Origin: Lachnospiraceae bacterium
GTDB lineage: Bacteria > Bacillota > Clostridia > Lachnospirales > Lachnospiraceae
Direction of reading: 5' to 3'
DNA: 64,000 bases
Assembly (NCBI GenBank): GCA_021771695.1
Contig: JAETON010000011.1
Span: forward strand, 1 to 64,000
This document shows positions 17,086 to 25,586 of the stretch, in pieces. The notes beneath the pieces were generated by a model. That model had not been told where the DNA came from. It searched no databases and saw only the letters and a program-made list of their open reading frames with translations. The translations under genes and the position numbers were made by a program. Positions within the stretch are counted from its first letter, which is position 1. Each line of letters opens with the position of its first letter.

Positions 17086-18339
17086 TTAATCGTTAGTTGA
17101 TCTCCAATCAGTAAGGTATTGATTTAACTGTTTACCACATGTGCATAAGTATTCAATATATTTAGGATCAGTAGCCTTGCTACAATATTCTCTATTTTTG
17201 CTTTTTGAATAAGAATATTCTCCACATCTTTCTAGGAACTCTTTATGTTTAGATTTCATATAATTTTTAAAGCATTCATGTTCTTCTTCATCTTCAAACA
17301 CTAAAATAACATCATATGGACTGTTATAATATTCATATTTTGATTGATCTATAGAACATACTATTTTGCTTTCTTTTATTTGCTTAATGGTATCATGAGA
17401 ATTACATAACCAATCATCAAGCATGAACTCAATTGAGTTCTTTTCAATATAACAATAGGAAATATATTCATCACTGTTATTTTTGAACAAACATTCTCTT
17501 TTCCAGAGTGTACGATTGAATCTAAAACTATCTGCAAACACCGCTAATGTTGAATAGAGAATTGTTGAATTATATTTCACATCAATCACATGCACATATG
17601 AATTATGTGTTTGTCTAGGTAATTCATTCATCCAATATACATCTTGTTCTATTTCATCTACCATTCCACGATTAAAACGAGATTCATCCAATCGATATTG
17701 TATAGTAAACTCAGGATGTTGTTCATGATAAAATTCCCCATAATTACTAAAACTTGAATGTACTCCATCCGTACCTACAGGGAACCATCTTTTTACATCT
17801 TTCAATAAATAAATTGCTTTTTCTAATGGCGGTAAGGTTAACCCGAATCGTTTTTTCCATAGCCACTCTACCTTATCTATATCCGCTGAAGCATTCAGCG
17901 GTGTATTAGTATCCTGAATCCTAGTATATATCTGGTTAGGAAAAACACCTAAGTATCTTTCCTTTAAATAAAATGGTGTATCTGTACTGTTCTTTACAAC
18001 AATAATATCAATTTCACAACCTTCTATTTCGATTGTTTTAACTACTACTGTTGGTCTAATATCGCCTGCAAATTTTTTATCTTTTAGAAAATCTACTACT
18101 TTTTGGGTATTTTTCCTATTTGAATCTTCTTTCATATCCAAAATCTCATAGTCGTTTTCTTCATCAACACCTATTATTATAAACGCATCTCTATTAGCAA
18201 GGTTATTTGACATACATATGATATCGTGAAGTAAATCTTGTTTATGTCTTTCATCATACCATTCTTTTTTAAAATCCCAATATGATCCCTCTTGTTTAAG
18301 ATCAATCAAGTCTTGTATTTCCTCTTTTAAATCCACCAT
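17086..18339 (-). CDS. AlbA_2/Schlafen-type DNA- or RNA-binding domain protein
   Basis: About 417 residues. The N-terminal 150 match the AlbA_2 (Schlafen core) domain: DLKQEGSYWDFKKEW, DIICMSNNLANRDAFIIIGV, and IEIEGCEIDIIVVKNSTDTPF, followed by GVFPNQIYTRIQDTNTP. In Schlafen-type proteins this fold binds or cuts nucleic acid. The remaining roughly 260 residues are unrecognised, ending with paired cysteines (YLCTCGKQ). I use the ATG at 18339, since GAGG lies 8 nt upstream. Its position beside an integrase module would suit a defence or regulatory cargo gene, but that is inference. Confidence 0.8.
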   Translation of the reverse strand: MVDLKEEIQDLIDLKQEGSYWDFKKEWYDERHKQDLLHDIICMSNNLANRDAFIIIGVDEENDYEILDMKEDSNRKNTQKVVDFLKDKKFAGDIRPTVVVKTIEIEGCEIDIIVVKNSTDTPFYLKERYLGVFPNQIYTRIQDTNTPLNASADIDKVEWLWKKRFGLTLPPLEKAIYLLKDVKRWFPVGTDGVHSSFSNYGEFYHEQHPEFTIQYRLDESRFNRGMVDEIEQDVYWMNELPRQTHNSYVHVIDVKYNSTILYSTLAVFADSFRFNRTLWKRECLFKNNSDEYISYCYIEKNSIEFMLDDWLCNSHDTIKQIKESKIVCSIDQSKYEYYNSPYDVILVFEDEEEHECFKNYMKSKHKEFLERCGEYSYSKSKNREYCSKATDPKYIEYLCTCGKQLNQYLTDWRSTND

Positions 18340-18424
18340 TTTTAACACCTCTTTTCTTTTACATTTTAGCTGAAATGTGTATTATATTATACCATATTAA
18401 TTGTTATACTCTTACTTCTAGAAC

Positions 18425-18457
18425 AAAAAAGGACTTGATTATCTACTTAATAATCAA
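18425..18457 (-). terminator. Terminator of the recombinase operon
   Basis: TTGATTAT (18435-18442) and ATAATCAA (18450-18457) form a perfect 8-bp stem with a 7-nt loop, followed on the minus strand by GTCC and T6. The plus strand also has T6 after the hairpin, so it may work both ways. Confidence 0.8.
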
Positions 18458-18485
18458 ATGCTTTTTTGTTTTAAGTAAGTTGTTT

Positions 18486-20114
18486 TTATCGCACCGATGC
18501 ACTTCCAACTTCTTTATGTACGATTGCTCCAAATTTGAAATGAATGTCAATTGAAGCATCATCAAATACAACTATTCTCTCTATCATCTTTCTAATTAAA
18601 GCATTATCAAATTGTTTTAAATTCATAATGCTCTCATCAATATAATTCTTAATACTTTCAATACGCTCATCAGTTTTCTGATTATCCAACATTCTTTGTC
18701 GCATTCCTTGTAACTCTCGTAATTGATTAGCATATTCAATTAGTTTTATATCAATATCTGAATCTTCTTCTAATCCATCCATTCCTTCTGTTATTAGTTC
18801 ATTCATCTTCAACTTTATCTCTTTGATTTGATTTTCTAATACACTCTTATCTATTTTTTCTTCTGTACTTATTACTGATTTAATGTTATTCATCACTATC
18901 TTGTTCACAGTTGTTTCACTATTTTCTTTTTTCAATTCGTTAATTGCTAGTAAAACATTTCTTTCAATATCCGTTTCACGAAGTGTAGGAGAATTACAAT
19001 TCACTCCTTTTGTTATCGCTGACTTGCATCGATAAACGATCACTTTTTGACCACCTAGTTTCCACATGACTCTCCTAAATGTATTATTACATTCTGCACA
19101 CCTTAGTAATTCAGATAAAACATATTTTCCATGTCTTACTTTTGACGAATGTTCACCATCAATACTTGGTCGATATGCAATGGCTCTTTTCGCCATTTCT
19201 TCTTGAATCTTCATAAAAATATTTAATGGCAGTATTGCAGGCACTGATCCAATTGATTTATATTTAGGTTTCTCACCTTTATTCTTAGCTCTTTGCTTTG
19301 TTAAAAAATCTGTCGTATATGATTTTCCTTGAATCGCATATCCAGCATACTTTTCATTTCTTAAAATGCTACCAACAGTGCTGGCACTCCATCGATCTTT
19401 TCCTGTCACTGTTTTGATTCCACGTCTATCTAAATCTCTAGCGATTTCTTCCCAACTCATTCCTGATAAATATAACATGGCAATCAACCGTACAATCTTC
19501 GCTTGTTCTTCATTGATAACAAGGTCACCATTTTCATCTCGATCTAACCCTAAAAATCGATTCGTACACATCATGATTTCACCACGTTCAAACTTTGCTT
19601 TGAGTGCCCATTTTACATTTTCCGAGATAGTTCTACTTTCTTCCTGTGCAATACTTCCAAAGATTGTTAGAAGCATTTCACAATCTTGTGTTGCAGTATT
19701 GATATTCTCTTTCTCGAAAATAACACTGACTCCGATACGTTGCAAATCACGAACTGTTTTTAAGGTATCTACTGTATTTCTCGCAAATCGACTAATTGAT
19801 TTCGTTAATATAATATCAATCTTTCCTGCTTTACAATCTTCAATCATCTTATTGAATTGTTCACGCTTTAATGTATTTGTTCCAGAGATTCCTTTATCTG
19901 CATAACCGGGTACAAATATCCAGTTAGACTGTGACATAATTTTATTTTTGTAGTATTCATTTTGTACCTCATAACTCAATTCTTGTTCTTCTTTGTTGGT
20001 GCTGACTCGTGCATAATAAGTAACTCGTAACTTACGCTTTGATTGGTATATATTTTTCTTATCCAACATCGGATCAGCAGGTTGAACAAATACCTTTCTT
20101 GCAGTCCTAGCCAT
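18486..20114 (-). CDS. Large serine recombinase, third gene of the triplet
   Basis: A 542-residue site-specific integrase/excisionase. The catalytic domain spans about residues 28-180: YYARVS with the nucleophile serine, GYADKGISGTNT, and KSISRFARNTVDT with active-site arginines. A recombinase domain (about 190-300), a zinc ribbon (RCAECNNTF ... YRCKS, about 340-370) and a C-terminal coiled-coil region follow. Its ATG overlaps the end of the middle recombinase gene by 8 bp. Together with the first recombinase it supplies catalytic activity for integration and excision. It is the last gene before the terminator. Confidence 0.95.
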   Translation of the reverse strand: MARTARKVFVQPADPMLDKKNIYQSKRKLRVTYYARVSTNKEEQELSYEVQNEYYKNKIMSQSNWIFVPGYADKGISGTNTLKREQFNKMIEDCKAGKIDIILTKSISRFARNTVDTLKTVRDLQRIGVSVIFEKENINTATQDCEMLLTIFGSIAQEESRTISENVKWALKAKFERGEIMMCTNRFLGLDRDENGDLVINEEQAKIVRLIAMLYLSGMSWEEIARDLDRRGIKTVTGKDRWSASTVGSILRNEKYAGYAIQGKSYTTDFLTKQRAKNKGEKPKYKSIGSVPAILPLNIFMKIQEEMAKRAIAYRPSIDGEHSSKVRHGKYVLSELLRCAECNNTFRRVMWKLGGQKVIVYRCKSAITKGVNCNSPTLRETDIERNVLLAINELKKENSETTVNKIVMNNIKSVISTEEKIDKSVLENQIKEIKLKMNELITEGMDGLEEDSDIDIKLIEYANQLRELQGMRQRMLDNQKTDERIESIKNYIDESIMNLKQFDNALIRKMIERIVVFDDASIDIHFKFGAIVHKEVGSASVR

Positions 20115-21006
20115 GAGGTATTCCTCTTATAATTGAAACTTGTTTTTTTATACATTGATGATTGATAAAAACAATTGTCACTTTTCCATTTTCATCGATT
20201 AGGATTTCTTTGATAAGTGATTTTACTAAATCTCTTGTAATCACTGTTTGATGATATAGTTTAGATACCTTTGCTTTTAATACCATTGTTTCTGAAATAT
20301 AATCTGCGTCATATTGTGCATAGGATAATTGATACTTATCCTTTAGTAATTTTCCAACCATTGCTATTTCTTCTTGGTTACTTTGAAGCAGTTTTTTAAT
20401 TTCATTATCTAATCTCACGATTTCAAGATGGTTAGGTTTCATACTACCTAAATTCATTATCAACTCAGGAGAACCAATCAAATCGTTGATTGCTTCTAAT
20501 ACAACATCATGTATATCTTCATCTTTAATTCCATCATTTCTATGATATAAACCACAACCACCTGTTCTTATGTCTGCAGTACATCTCCAATAAAATAGTT
20601 CACTACCTTCATATAGCCAAAAATTAGAACCACAGTTTCGACAATAAATCATTTTATAGAATGGACTTTCTTTATTTCGTTTACTTGATTTTAACCTACC
20701 TTTCCTAAAACTTCGATTATCCAAACAACGAATCGCTTCATTTTGAATGGATACATTTACAATCTTAGGATAACCAAGTTCTCCACAATATCTACGATTC
20801 CGAATCATTTTTGAAATCATGCCATGATACCATTTAGCATCTTTTTTTCGTGTTCGTATTCCCTTTTCATTTAAATCATTCGCAATAGAAACTATGCTTT
20901 TACCCTCTATAATATCATTAAATACAGAGCGTATGATCTTTGCTTCTTTTTTCTGAACTCGATATATTCCATCTTTAACTTCATATCCATAAAGCTGATC
21001 TAACAT
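20107..21006 (-). CDS. Recombinase-domain protein lacking the catalytic domain (middle gene of the triplet)
   Basis: 299 residues. It begins directly in what is normally the recombinase (DNA-binding) domain: LYGYEVKDGIYRVQKKEAK, NDLNEKGIRTRKKD, then a zinc ribbon MIYCRNCGSNFW ... YWRCTADIRTGGCG and a C-terminal helical part. The N-terminal resolvase domain with its serine is absent. This does not look like damage: GGAGG lies 8 nt before the ATG, inside the last codons of the upstream gene. The likely role is an accessory DNA-binding subunit that pairs with the two full-length recombinases. Confidence 0.9.
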   Translation of the reverse strand: MLDQLYGYEVKDGIYRVQKKEAKIIRSVFNDIIEGKSIVSIANDLNEKGIRTRKKDAKWYHGMISKMIRNRRYCGELGYPKIVNVSIQNEAIRCLDNRSFRKGRLKSSKRNKESPFYKMIYCRNCGSNFWLYEGSELFYWRCTADIRTGGCGLYHRNDGIKDEDIHDVVLEAINDLIGSPELIMNLGSMKPNHLEIVRLDNEIKKLLQSNQEEIAMVGKLLKDKYQLSYAQYDADYISETMVLKAKVSKLYHQTVITRDLVKSLIKEILIDENGKVTIVFINHQCIKKQVSIIRGIPHG

Positions 21007-21009
21007 TTT

Positions 21010-22584
21010 TCACACCTCCATTTTTTCAGTGATACTTAATCCGTTAATAAAATGAAACGTTACTTTGGTTTGTTCTATGACTGAAACATGGTCAACAATA
21101 TCAGTAAATAAATGTTCATCAAAATCATCTCCAAATCGATAATATGACAACATGTCTTGAATCATTTTTGTATTTTCGATTTCATTTTGATATCCACCAT
21201 CTCTATATTTTTCCTTTTGTTGAAGTATTTTTATCTTTTTTTCTTTCAACCTTTTAATTTCTTGTACATAAAAAGCAGATTCACATAAACCACGATTATA
21301 AGAAACAGCGGTTTGTTGAATCTGCTTATTGATTAATTGATATTCACTTGTTAATTCATTTAGTCTTTCATGACTTTTTATAAATTGTTTGATGAGATAC
21401 AAATCATGCAAATAATCATCCAATATATGATGATAGTATTTTAATTTATTACATACTTTTACAAATGCATCTTGTATGGTACTTTCTAATACTGCTTGAT
21501 TCGAGCACTGAGTTTTATCTTCTACATGTAGATGACAGTTATATGCAATTACTTTAGAATAACTGTAAATGGAGCGTTTCATCTTGCTTCCACATTTATC
21601 ACATATAACCTTTCCACTCAGGTAATTTCTCATTGCTTTTTTTTCACTACATTTTGGTGAACCATTTAGTTCTCTACGTACCACCATAATCTGATCAATT
21701 TTCTCAGCTTCTTCTTTATTTATATATGCTTCGTGATCATCATAGTAATAATACTTCGGATGCTCGCCATGATTCAATCTTCTCTCGAATGGAAAACTAT
21801 CTGTCGTGAATGTTTTTTGTGCTTCTACATGTCCTCGATATATTGGATTTTGAAGTATTGTATTAATTACAGTTGTATTCCAATTCCTATTTCCTTTTGG
21901 AGATGGTATTCCATTTTCTTCTAGATATTCTACAATCTTAAATGTTGAATATCCATCTAAATAAAGATTTTTAATTAAATCAACAATTTCAGCAACTGCA
22001 ACATCTTTTACCAATTCATCATCTTTAATGATATATCCATACCCTACAAATGTTGGTAGCCAAGTACCATTCTTCATGCTCTTTTGAACTGACCATCTTT
22101 TATTATTTGATGTGCTGATCGACTGTTCTTGTGCATGCATTGCATAGATGGAAATAATAAACTCACTTTCCATATTGATGCTGTGGATGTTTTCATTCTC
22201 GAAATATACATCAACATTTAATGCTCTAAGTTCTCGAATATAACTTAAACAATCCACTGTATTTCTAGCAAATCGGCTAATGGATTTTACTAGAATCATA
22301 TCAATCAGCCCTTCTCGGCAATCATTCATCATTCGATTAAAGTCATCTCTAAATTTAACCTTTGTTCCTGATAGTCCTTCATCAGCATATACATCAACAA
22401 ATTCCCATTCATTTTCAGCCTCTATTTTACTGACATAATAGGATATTTGATGAAAGTAAGAATTAAGTTGTTCTTCCGTTCCAGTACTTACTCTACAGTA
22501 TGCTGCAACTCTTAATTTCTTCTGTTCTACATTTGAAATGACATCTTGACTCTTTGGTGGAATCATTACTACATTCGCTTCCAT
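21010..22584 (-). CDS. Large serine recombinase, first gene of the triplet
   Basis: About 524 residues with all landmarks of a functional enzyme: AAYCRVSTGTEEQ with the nucleophile serine, VYADEGLSGTKV, LVKSISRFARNTVDC, recombinase domain ending in YRGHVEAQKTF, zinc ribbon VICDKCGSKMKR ... YNCHLH, and a coiled-coil. I choose the ATG at 22584, 9 nt after AAAGGAG; an ATG at 22590 is only 3 nt from it, and the longer frame has no site. Its stop codon (GTG TGA) lies within the ribosome-binding site context of the middle gene, giving tight coupling. Confidence 0.94.
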   Translation of the reverse strand: MEANVVMIPPKSQDVISNVEQKKLRVAAYCRVSTGTEEQLNSYFHQISYYVSKIEAENEWEFVDVYADEGLSGTKVKFRDDFNRMMNDCREGLIDMILVKSISRFARNTVDCLSYIRELRALNVDVYFENENIHSINMESEFIISIYAMHAQEQSISTSNNKRWSVQKSMKNGTWLPTFVGYGYIIKDDELVKDVAVAEIVDLIKNLYLDGYSTFKIVEYLEENGIPSPKGNRNWNTTVINTILQNPIYRGHVEAQKTFTTDSFPFERRLNHGEHPKYYYYDDHEAYINKEEAEKIDQIMVVRRELNGSPKCSEKKAMRNYLSGKVICDKCGSKMKRSIYSYSKVIAYNCHLHVEDKTQCSNQAVLESTIQDAFVKVCNKLKYYHHILDDYLHDLYLIKQFIKSHERLNELTSEYQLINKQIQQTAVSYNRGLCESAFYVQEIKRLKEKKIKILQQKEKYRDGGYQNEIENTKMIQDMLSYYRFGDDFDEHLFTDIVDHVSVIEQTKVTFHFINGLSITEKMEV

Positions 22585-22655
22585 TTTCATCGACTCCTTT
22601 CTATCAGTCACACACAATACCACACAAGTTTTCACATATCTAGTGAATAATTAAC

Positions 22656-22838
22656 TTATTCAAACGAACTGAAATTTTGTAAAAATGACTTCGCATTTAA
22701 TACATCAATGGCATAAAATTCTTTTTGTGAAATTAAGCCTTTATCAAGCATTTCTTTCAAGATTTGTTTCGCAATCCCATAGTAAATTGTATTTAAAGAT
22801 GGATCTTTTTCGTTAGAATAAACTACTGAATTCGCCAT
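22656..22838 (-). CDS. Small protein of the recombinase operon
   Basis: 60 residues. The second half, LKEMLDKGLISQKEFYAID, resembles the short helical SHOCT-like motif (a leucine-rich pair of helices with GLIS). The first half is NSVVYSNEKDPSLNTIYYGI. The gene starts inside the end of the upstream ORF (16-bp overlap), so it is co-translated with the degenerate-resolvase proteins. It could be a directionality or assembly factor, but nothing in the sequence proves this. Confidence 0.75.
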   Translation of the reverse strand: MANSVVYSNEKDPSLNTIYYGIAKQILKEMLDKGLISQKEFYAIDVLNAKSFLQNFSSFE

Positions 22839-23521
22839 AATTCTTGCGTATTTTCTTGATGAATATCTTCAAACAAGCAACAGTTTATATCCAAAGTTTC
22901 CATCTCTTTTATGAATTGTTGTCCTTCTTTTGTGATGAGTTCCTCTTTCATCAGTAACATGTCAATTGGATTTGATGCTGCAAGCTGTCGCATAGATTCA
23001 AATAATTCATGTTCTTCTTTCTGATAAACCATAACTCCATAGTTTTCATCCTGTGATAATCTGGATTTTATATATGACAACATCTCTTGAAAATCTGAAT
23101 TTTCTCTATAGGATTCTTCATGTCCATGATAAAGAATAACAGAATGAATATTCTCGTTTTGTTGACATAGCATTGGTGTCATTATATGTTTCAACTGACG
23201 TAATAGTGTGTTCATTTCCATATCTGTACTTACATGAATATAAGGCATTTTATGCTTTTTACATTCATCAATAAGGGTATGTTCTTTCCCATTCATATCT
23301 GGTATTAACAAACGAACATCATCACAAACAATCGTGTTACAATTTGCTTTCTTCACATCAAGATAAATAGATTCTGGATTATGCATCAATCGCTCCATAC
23401 TAACTTGCACGATACAATTAAGTTCTATATTCCGTTCATTACAATATCTTATAATTTCTGGTATCGTTAGTTTCGTTTCGCTAATAGAAGATACGGTTAA
23501 TAAAGCAGCATTTTGTTTCAT
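22823..23521 (-). CDS. Degenerate resolvase-like protein, two repeats
   Basis: 232 residues, no named family known to me. Two halves share a layout that recalls the resolvase catalytic fold. Each half opens with a short hydrophobic strand (AALLTVSS near 5; SVILYHGHEES near 130). Each then has a strand where IDMILVKS sits in true recombinases (NTIVCDDVRLL; IDMLLMKEEL). Each continues with a helix and a final strand (HKMPYIHVS; DINCCLFEDI). No nucleophile serine or SRxxR motif is present. It resembles the next protein upstream in both size and repeat plan. I infer a non-catalytic partner or regulator of the recombinases. Confidence 0.7.
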   Translation of the reverse strand: MKQNAALLTVSSISETKLTIPEIIRYCNERNIELNCIVQVSMERLMHNPESIYLDVKKANCNTIVCDDVRLLIPDMNGKEHTLIDECKKHKMPYIHVSTDMEMNTLLRQLKHIMTPMLCQQNENIHSVILYHGHEESYRENSDFQEMLSYIKSRLSQDENYGVMVYQKEEHELFESMRQLAASNPIDMLLMKEELITKEGQQFIKEMETLDINCCLFEDIHQENTQELWRIQ

Positions 23522-23531
23522 AACATATACC

Positions 23532-24254
23532 CTAATGCATGAAGAGGTTAATGTTCACTTCGTGTTTTTCCATCTTCATTGATTTTTCAATATCTTCCAT
23601 GTTAATGATTTCTACTTCTAACTTATCTTTCCATGATTCGATAGCTTTCATAACCTCTCTTAATTTTTCAGATTCAAAAGGTTCTTTTTGAATGATGTAA
23701 TTTGGTGCATGATCTTTTAGGAACTCTAAAACATCACTTACCATATTTGGACTATCTTTTCGATATAACATCACTGAGAAACTGTCTGACTTCAATTCTT
23801 TCCTTATAAACTCAACAATCAATTGAAATTCTTCATCTTCTTGAAAGTCTTTATTTCCTTTATATAAAACAACAACAGGAATAGGATTTTGTGTTTCTTC
23901 TAATATTTTTTCGATTTCTTCTTTTTGCTCATAAATAGTTTCACGAATAGATTGGTCTTGATAGTAATCTATCCAAGCAATTCCCTGTGCTTCAACAAGA
24001 GATAAGAGTGACTTTTCTTGTTTTTTCAAAAACTCAGAAAAAGCTACAATAGATGCATCAGATATCACAATATCTGGATCATATTTAGTAATACTGTTGA
24101 GTATATTTTTGGGATTTTCAATTAAATCAAATATACTAATTTCAGCTTTCCCTATATATTGAAAACCTTTTTTATTACAGAATTCTTTCGCAAGAGATTC
24201 TTCCATATTTTTTGTTTCTAAAGTAGACGGTACGACAAATAAAGCTTTTTTCAT
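23532..24254 (-). CDS. Degenerate resolvase-like protein, two repeats (paralogue)
   Basis: 240 residues with the same two-repeat plan as the protein at 22823. It opens KKALFVVPSTLETKNMEES, then has DPDIVISDASIVAFSE where a recombinase would carry its SRxxR segment. The second repeat begins PVVVLYKGNKDFQEDEEF and continues with APNYIIQKEPF and LEVEIINMEDI. Catalytic residues are absent in both repeats. Two bp separate it from the upstream gene and 10 bp from the downstream one, so it belongs to the recombinase transcription unit. Assignment to the resolvase fold is by eye and should be confirmed by structure prediction. Confidence 0.7.
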   Translation of the reverse strand: MKKALFVVPSTLETKNMEESLAKEFCNKKGFQYIGKAEISIFDLIENPKNILNSITKYDPDIVISDASIVAFSEFLKKQEKSLLSLVEAQGIAWIDYYQDQSIRETIYEQKEEIEKILEETQNPIPVVVLYKGNKDFQEDEEFQLIVEFIRKELKSDSFSVMLYRKDSPNMVSDVLEFLKDHAPNYIIQKEPFESEKLREVMKAIESWKDKLEVEIINMEDIEKSMKMEKHEVNINLFMH

Positions 24255-24256
24255 AA

Positions 24257-24586
24257 TTAGTTCTGTCCTTTCTTTGAAATTTCAACTTCTTCAATCTCTA
24301 CTTGATGTTTTCGTGCAAACTTAAGAAAATCTTTGATCGTTTTATCATCATGATTTAAGATTCCTTTTTCCATGACAACTACATCAATTGTTTGTTGTTC
24401 AATTGCCTTTAATACTGATACAGCACCATTTGTTTGTACAAAATCGGTATAAATGTTTTCTGAAGTAAAAGATACAATTGTATATCCTTTTTCATCCGAA
24501 TACTGTTTCAGAAAATCTCTATGTCTGCCCATTTCTGCTAGTGAAGTGTGTGGTCTTACACCACAATAAATCCAACATCGTTTCAT
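24257..24586 (-). CDS. Catalytically dead resolvase-domain protein
   Basis: 109 residues, corresponding to just the N-terminal domain of a serine recombinase. WIYCGVRPHTSLAEMGRHRD aligns with AAYCRVSTGTEEQ, but the nucleophile serine position holds arginine. Later IDVVVMEKGILNHDDKTI aligns with IDMILVKSISRFARNTV, with both active-site arginines lost, and HQVEIEEVEI matches the following strand. This is the clearest dead copy of the cluster. A plausible role is to cap or modulate tetramers of the active recombinases. Confidence 0.78.
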   Translation of the reverse strand: MKRCWIYCGVRPHTSLAEMGRHRDFLKQYSDEKGYTIVSFTSENIYTDFVQTNGAVSVLKAIEQQTIDVVVMEKGILNHDDKTIKDFLKFARKHQVEIEEVEISKKGQN

Positions 24587-24597
24587 ATCATATCCTC

Positions 24598-24918
24598 CTA
24601 TATATAACGATTCAGTTTTAAAGAAAAAACAGGAATATTTAACTCCTGCATTCGTTCCATAAATTCATTTTGTTGCTTTATATTTCCAAGTGAGTTTAAT
24701 GATAAAATCATAACTTCACTTACTTTTCCTTGATAAGCACTTTGATAAAAATGATACAATCCTGCTCTATAAGATTGCTTATTGGTTATCTTATCTAAAA
24801 TATATTTAAAATCCTTTTTGTTTTTCTTTTTTACTTTTCTTAATATCCTTTTCATTTTTAATCTTACGATACATCGGATCGGAATTTTTGTACTGCAATA
24901 TAAATATGTTTGTGTCAT
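24598..24918 (-). CDS. Degenerate resolvase-like protein, first gene of the recombinase operon
   Basis: 106 residues from the ATG at 24918, which has GGAGGG about 9 nt upstream (the in-frame ATG at 24954 has none). It opens TQTYLYCSTKIPIRCIVRLK, then a very basic stretch (KRILRKVKKKNKKDFK). The segment SYRAGLYHFYQSAYQGKVSE, followed by VMILSLNSLGN and LNIPVFSLKL, corresponds in order to the second half of a resolvase domain (compare REQFNKMIEDCKAGKIDIILTKS-like blocks in the third recombinase). Active-site serine and arginines are missing. Confidence 0.65.
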   Translation of the reverse strand: MTQTYLYCSTKIPIRCIVRLKMKRILRKVKKKNKKDFKYILDKITNKQSYRAGLYHFYQSAYQGKVSEVMILSLNSLGNIKQQNEFMERMQELNIPVFSLKLNRYI

Positions 24919-24957
24919 TTCAATACCCTCCTTTACTTTTGTTAAATAACACACAAA

Positions 24958-24988
24958 TACTGCGGAAAATATTTCATCCTCCGCAGTA
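24958..24988. promoter_or_regulatory. Strong hairpin/dyad in the leader of the recombinase operon
   Basis: Perfect 9-bp arms TACTGCGGA (24958-24966) and TCCGCAGTA (24980-24988) around 13 nt, 40 bp upstream of the first start codon. There is no T-run after it on either strand, so it is more likely an operator or an RNA regulatory hairpin than a terminator. Confidence 0.6.
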
Positions 24989-25500
24989 CGATCTGTTATC
25001 TAAACACTTTCCACATTTTCAAATCAACTTAATCGTTGTTTCAAAGTCATATTATTCGTACTCCCTGACTCTTGGGCAGTAACTAACTGTGACTAGTTCC
25101 ATCACATCACACGAATTTCACGTTCCCCATTCAAGGAGACTCATTACGAGGAGTAGCATGATCCCTGCTTTTGTTATGGCAATACAGATTACCAAATCTG
25201 TTTTAAAGACAAATGTTGTTCGCTCGAATTTTAATCCAACCGTTCTATTGTTTCATAAAATTGTCATGGCGCATTTTCTTACGTTGCTTATTCCTTGTGA
25301 GAACAAAGCAGTTAATGTATTAGTTACTGGCTATGTAATTGTCAAAGAGCAAAGAAGGAAACAACCTCCTTCACCCTTAACCATTCAATGCTTTGGAAAG
25401 TACACGGATTTTTTTTAAAATATTTTGAATTTTTTCTTAGAAAATGCATATAATAACGTAGAAAAAGAATTTTATTTAATGGTTCGATTGTGAGTGAAAA
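24989..25500. other. Long non-coding leader region between recombinase operon and toxin locus
   Basis: About 510 bp. A plus-strand frame at 25089-25418 is open but has no ribosome-binding site and unconvincing composition. On the minus strand this stretch should be transcribed as the 5' leader of the recombinase operon from the promoter at 25317-25345. I recognise no named RNA in it. Confidence 0.5.
25317..25345 (-). promoter_or_regulatory. Promoter of the recombinase operon
   Basis: Minus strand TTGACA (complement of 25340-25345), exact 17-bp spacer, TAATAC (complement of 25317-25322). It would give a leader of almost 400 nt before the first gene at 24918. Confidence 0.7.
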
Positions 25501-25529
25501 TTGACAAAACTTGAGAGTCATGTTATATT
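25501..25529 (+). promoter_or_regulatory. Promoter of the type III toxin-antitoxin locus
   Basis: TTGACA at 25501-25506, 17-bp spacer, TATATT at 25524-25529. Transcription should start near 25536, about 50 nt before the first antitoxin repeat. Strong promoters are expected for antitoxin RNAs. Confidence 0.85.
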
Positions 25530-25586
25530 ATTGACACAGGTAGAAATACCATTTGGGCTGATCGAAAGATCTGGGTCCACCCATTT

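Noticed and set aside
14830-18425. Exact left attachment site of the ICE
   Set aside because: Several hairpins occur, but without the right end I could not match a direct repeat, so no site is claimed.
25089-25418. Plus-strand gene of 109 codons
   Set aside because: No ribosome-binding site, unconvincing composition, and it overlaps the leader and promoter of the recombinase operon on the other strand.
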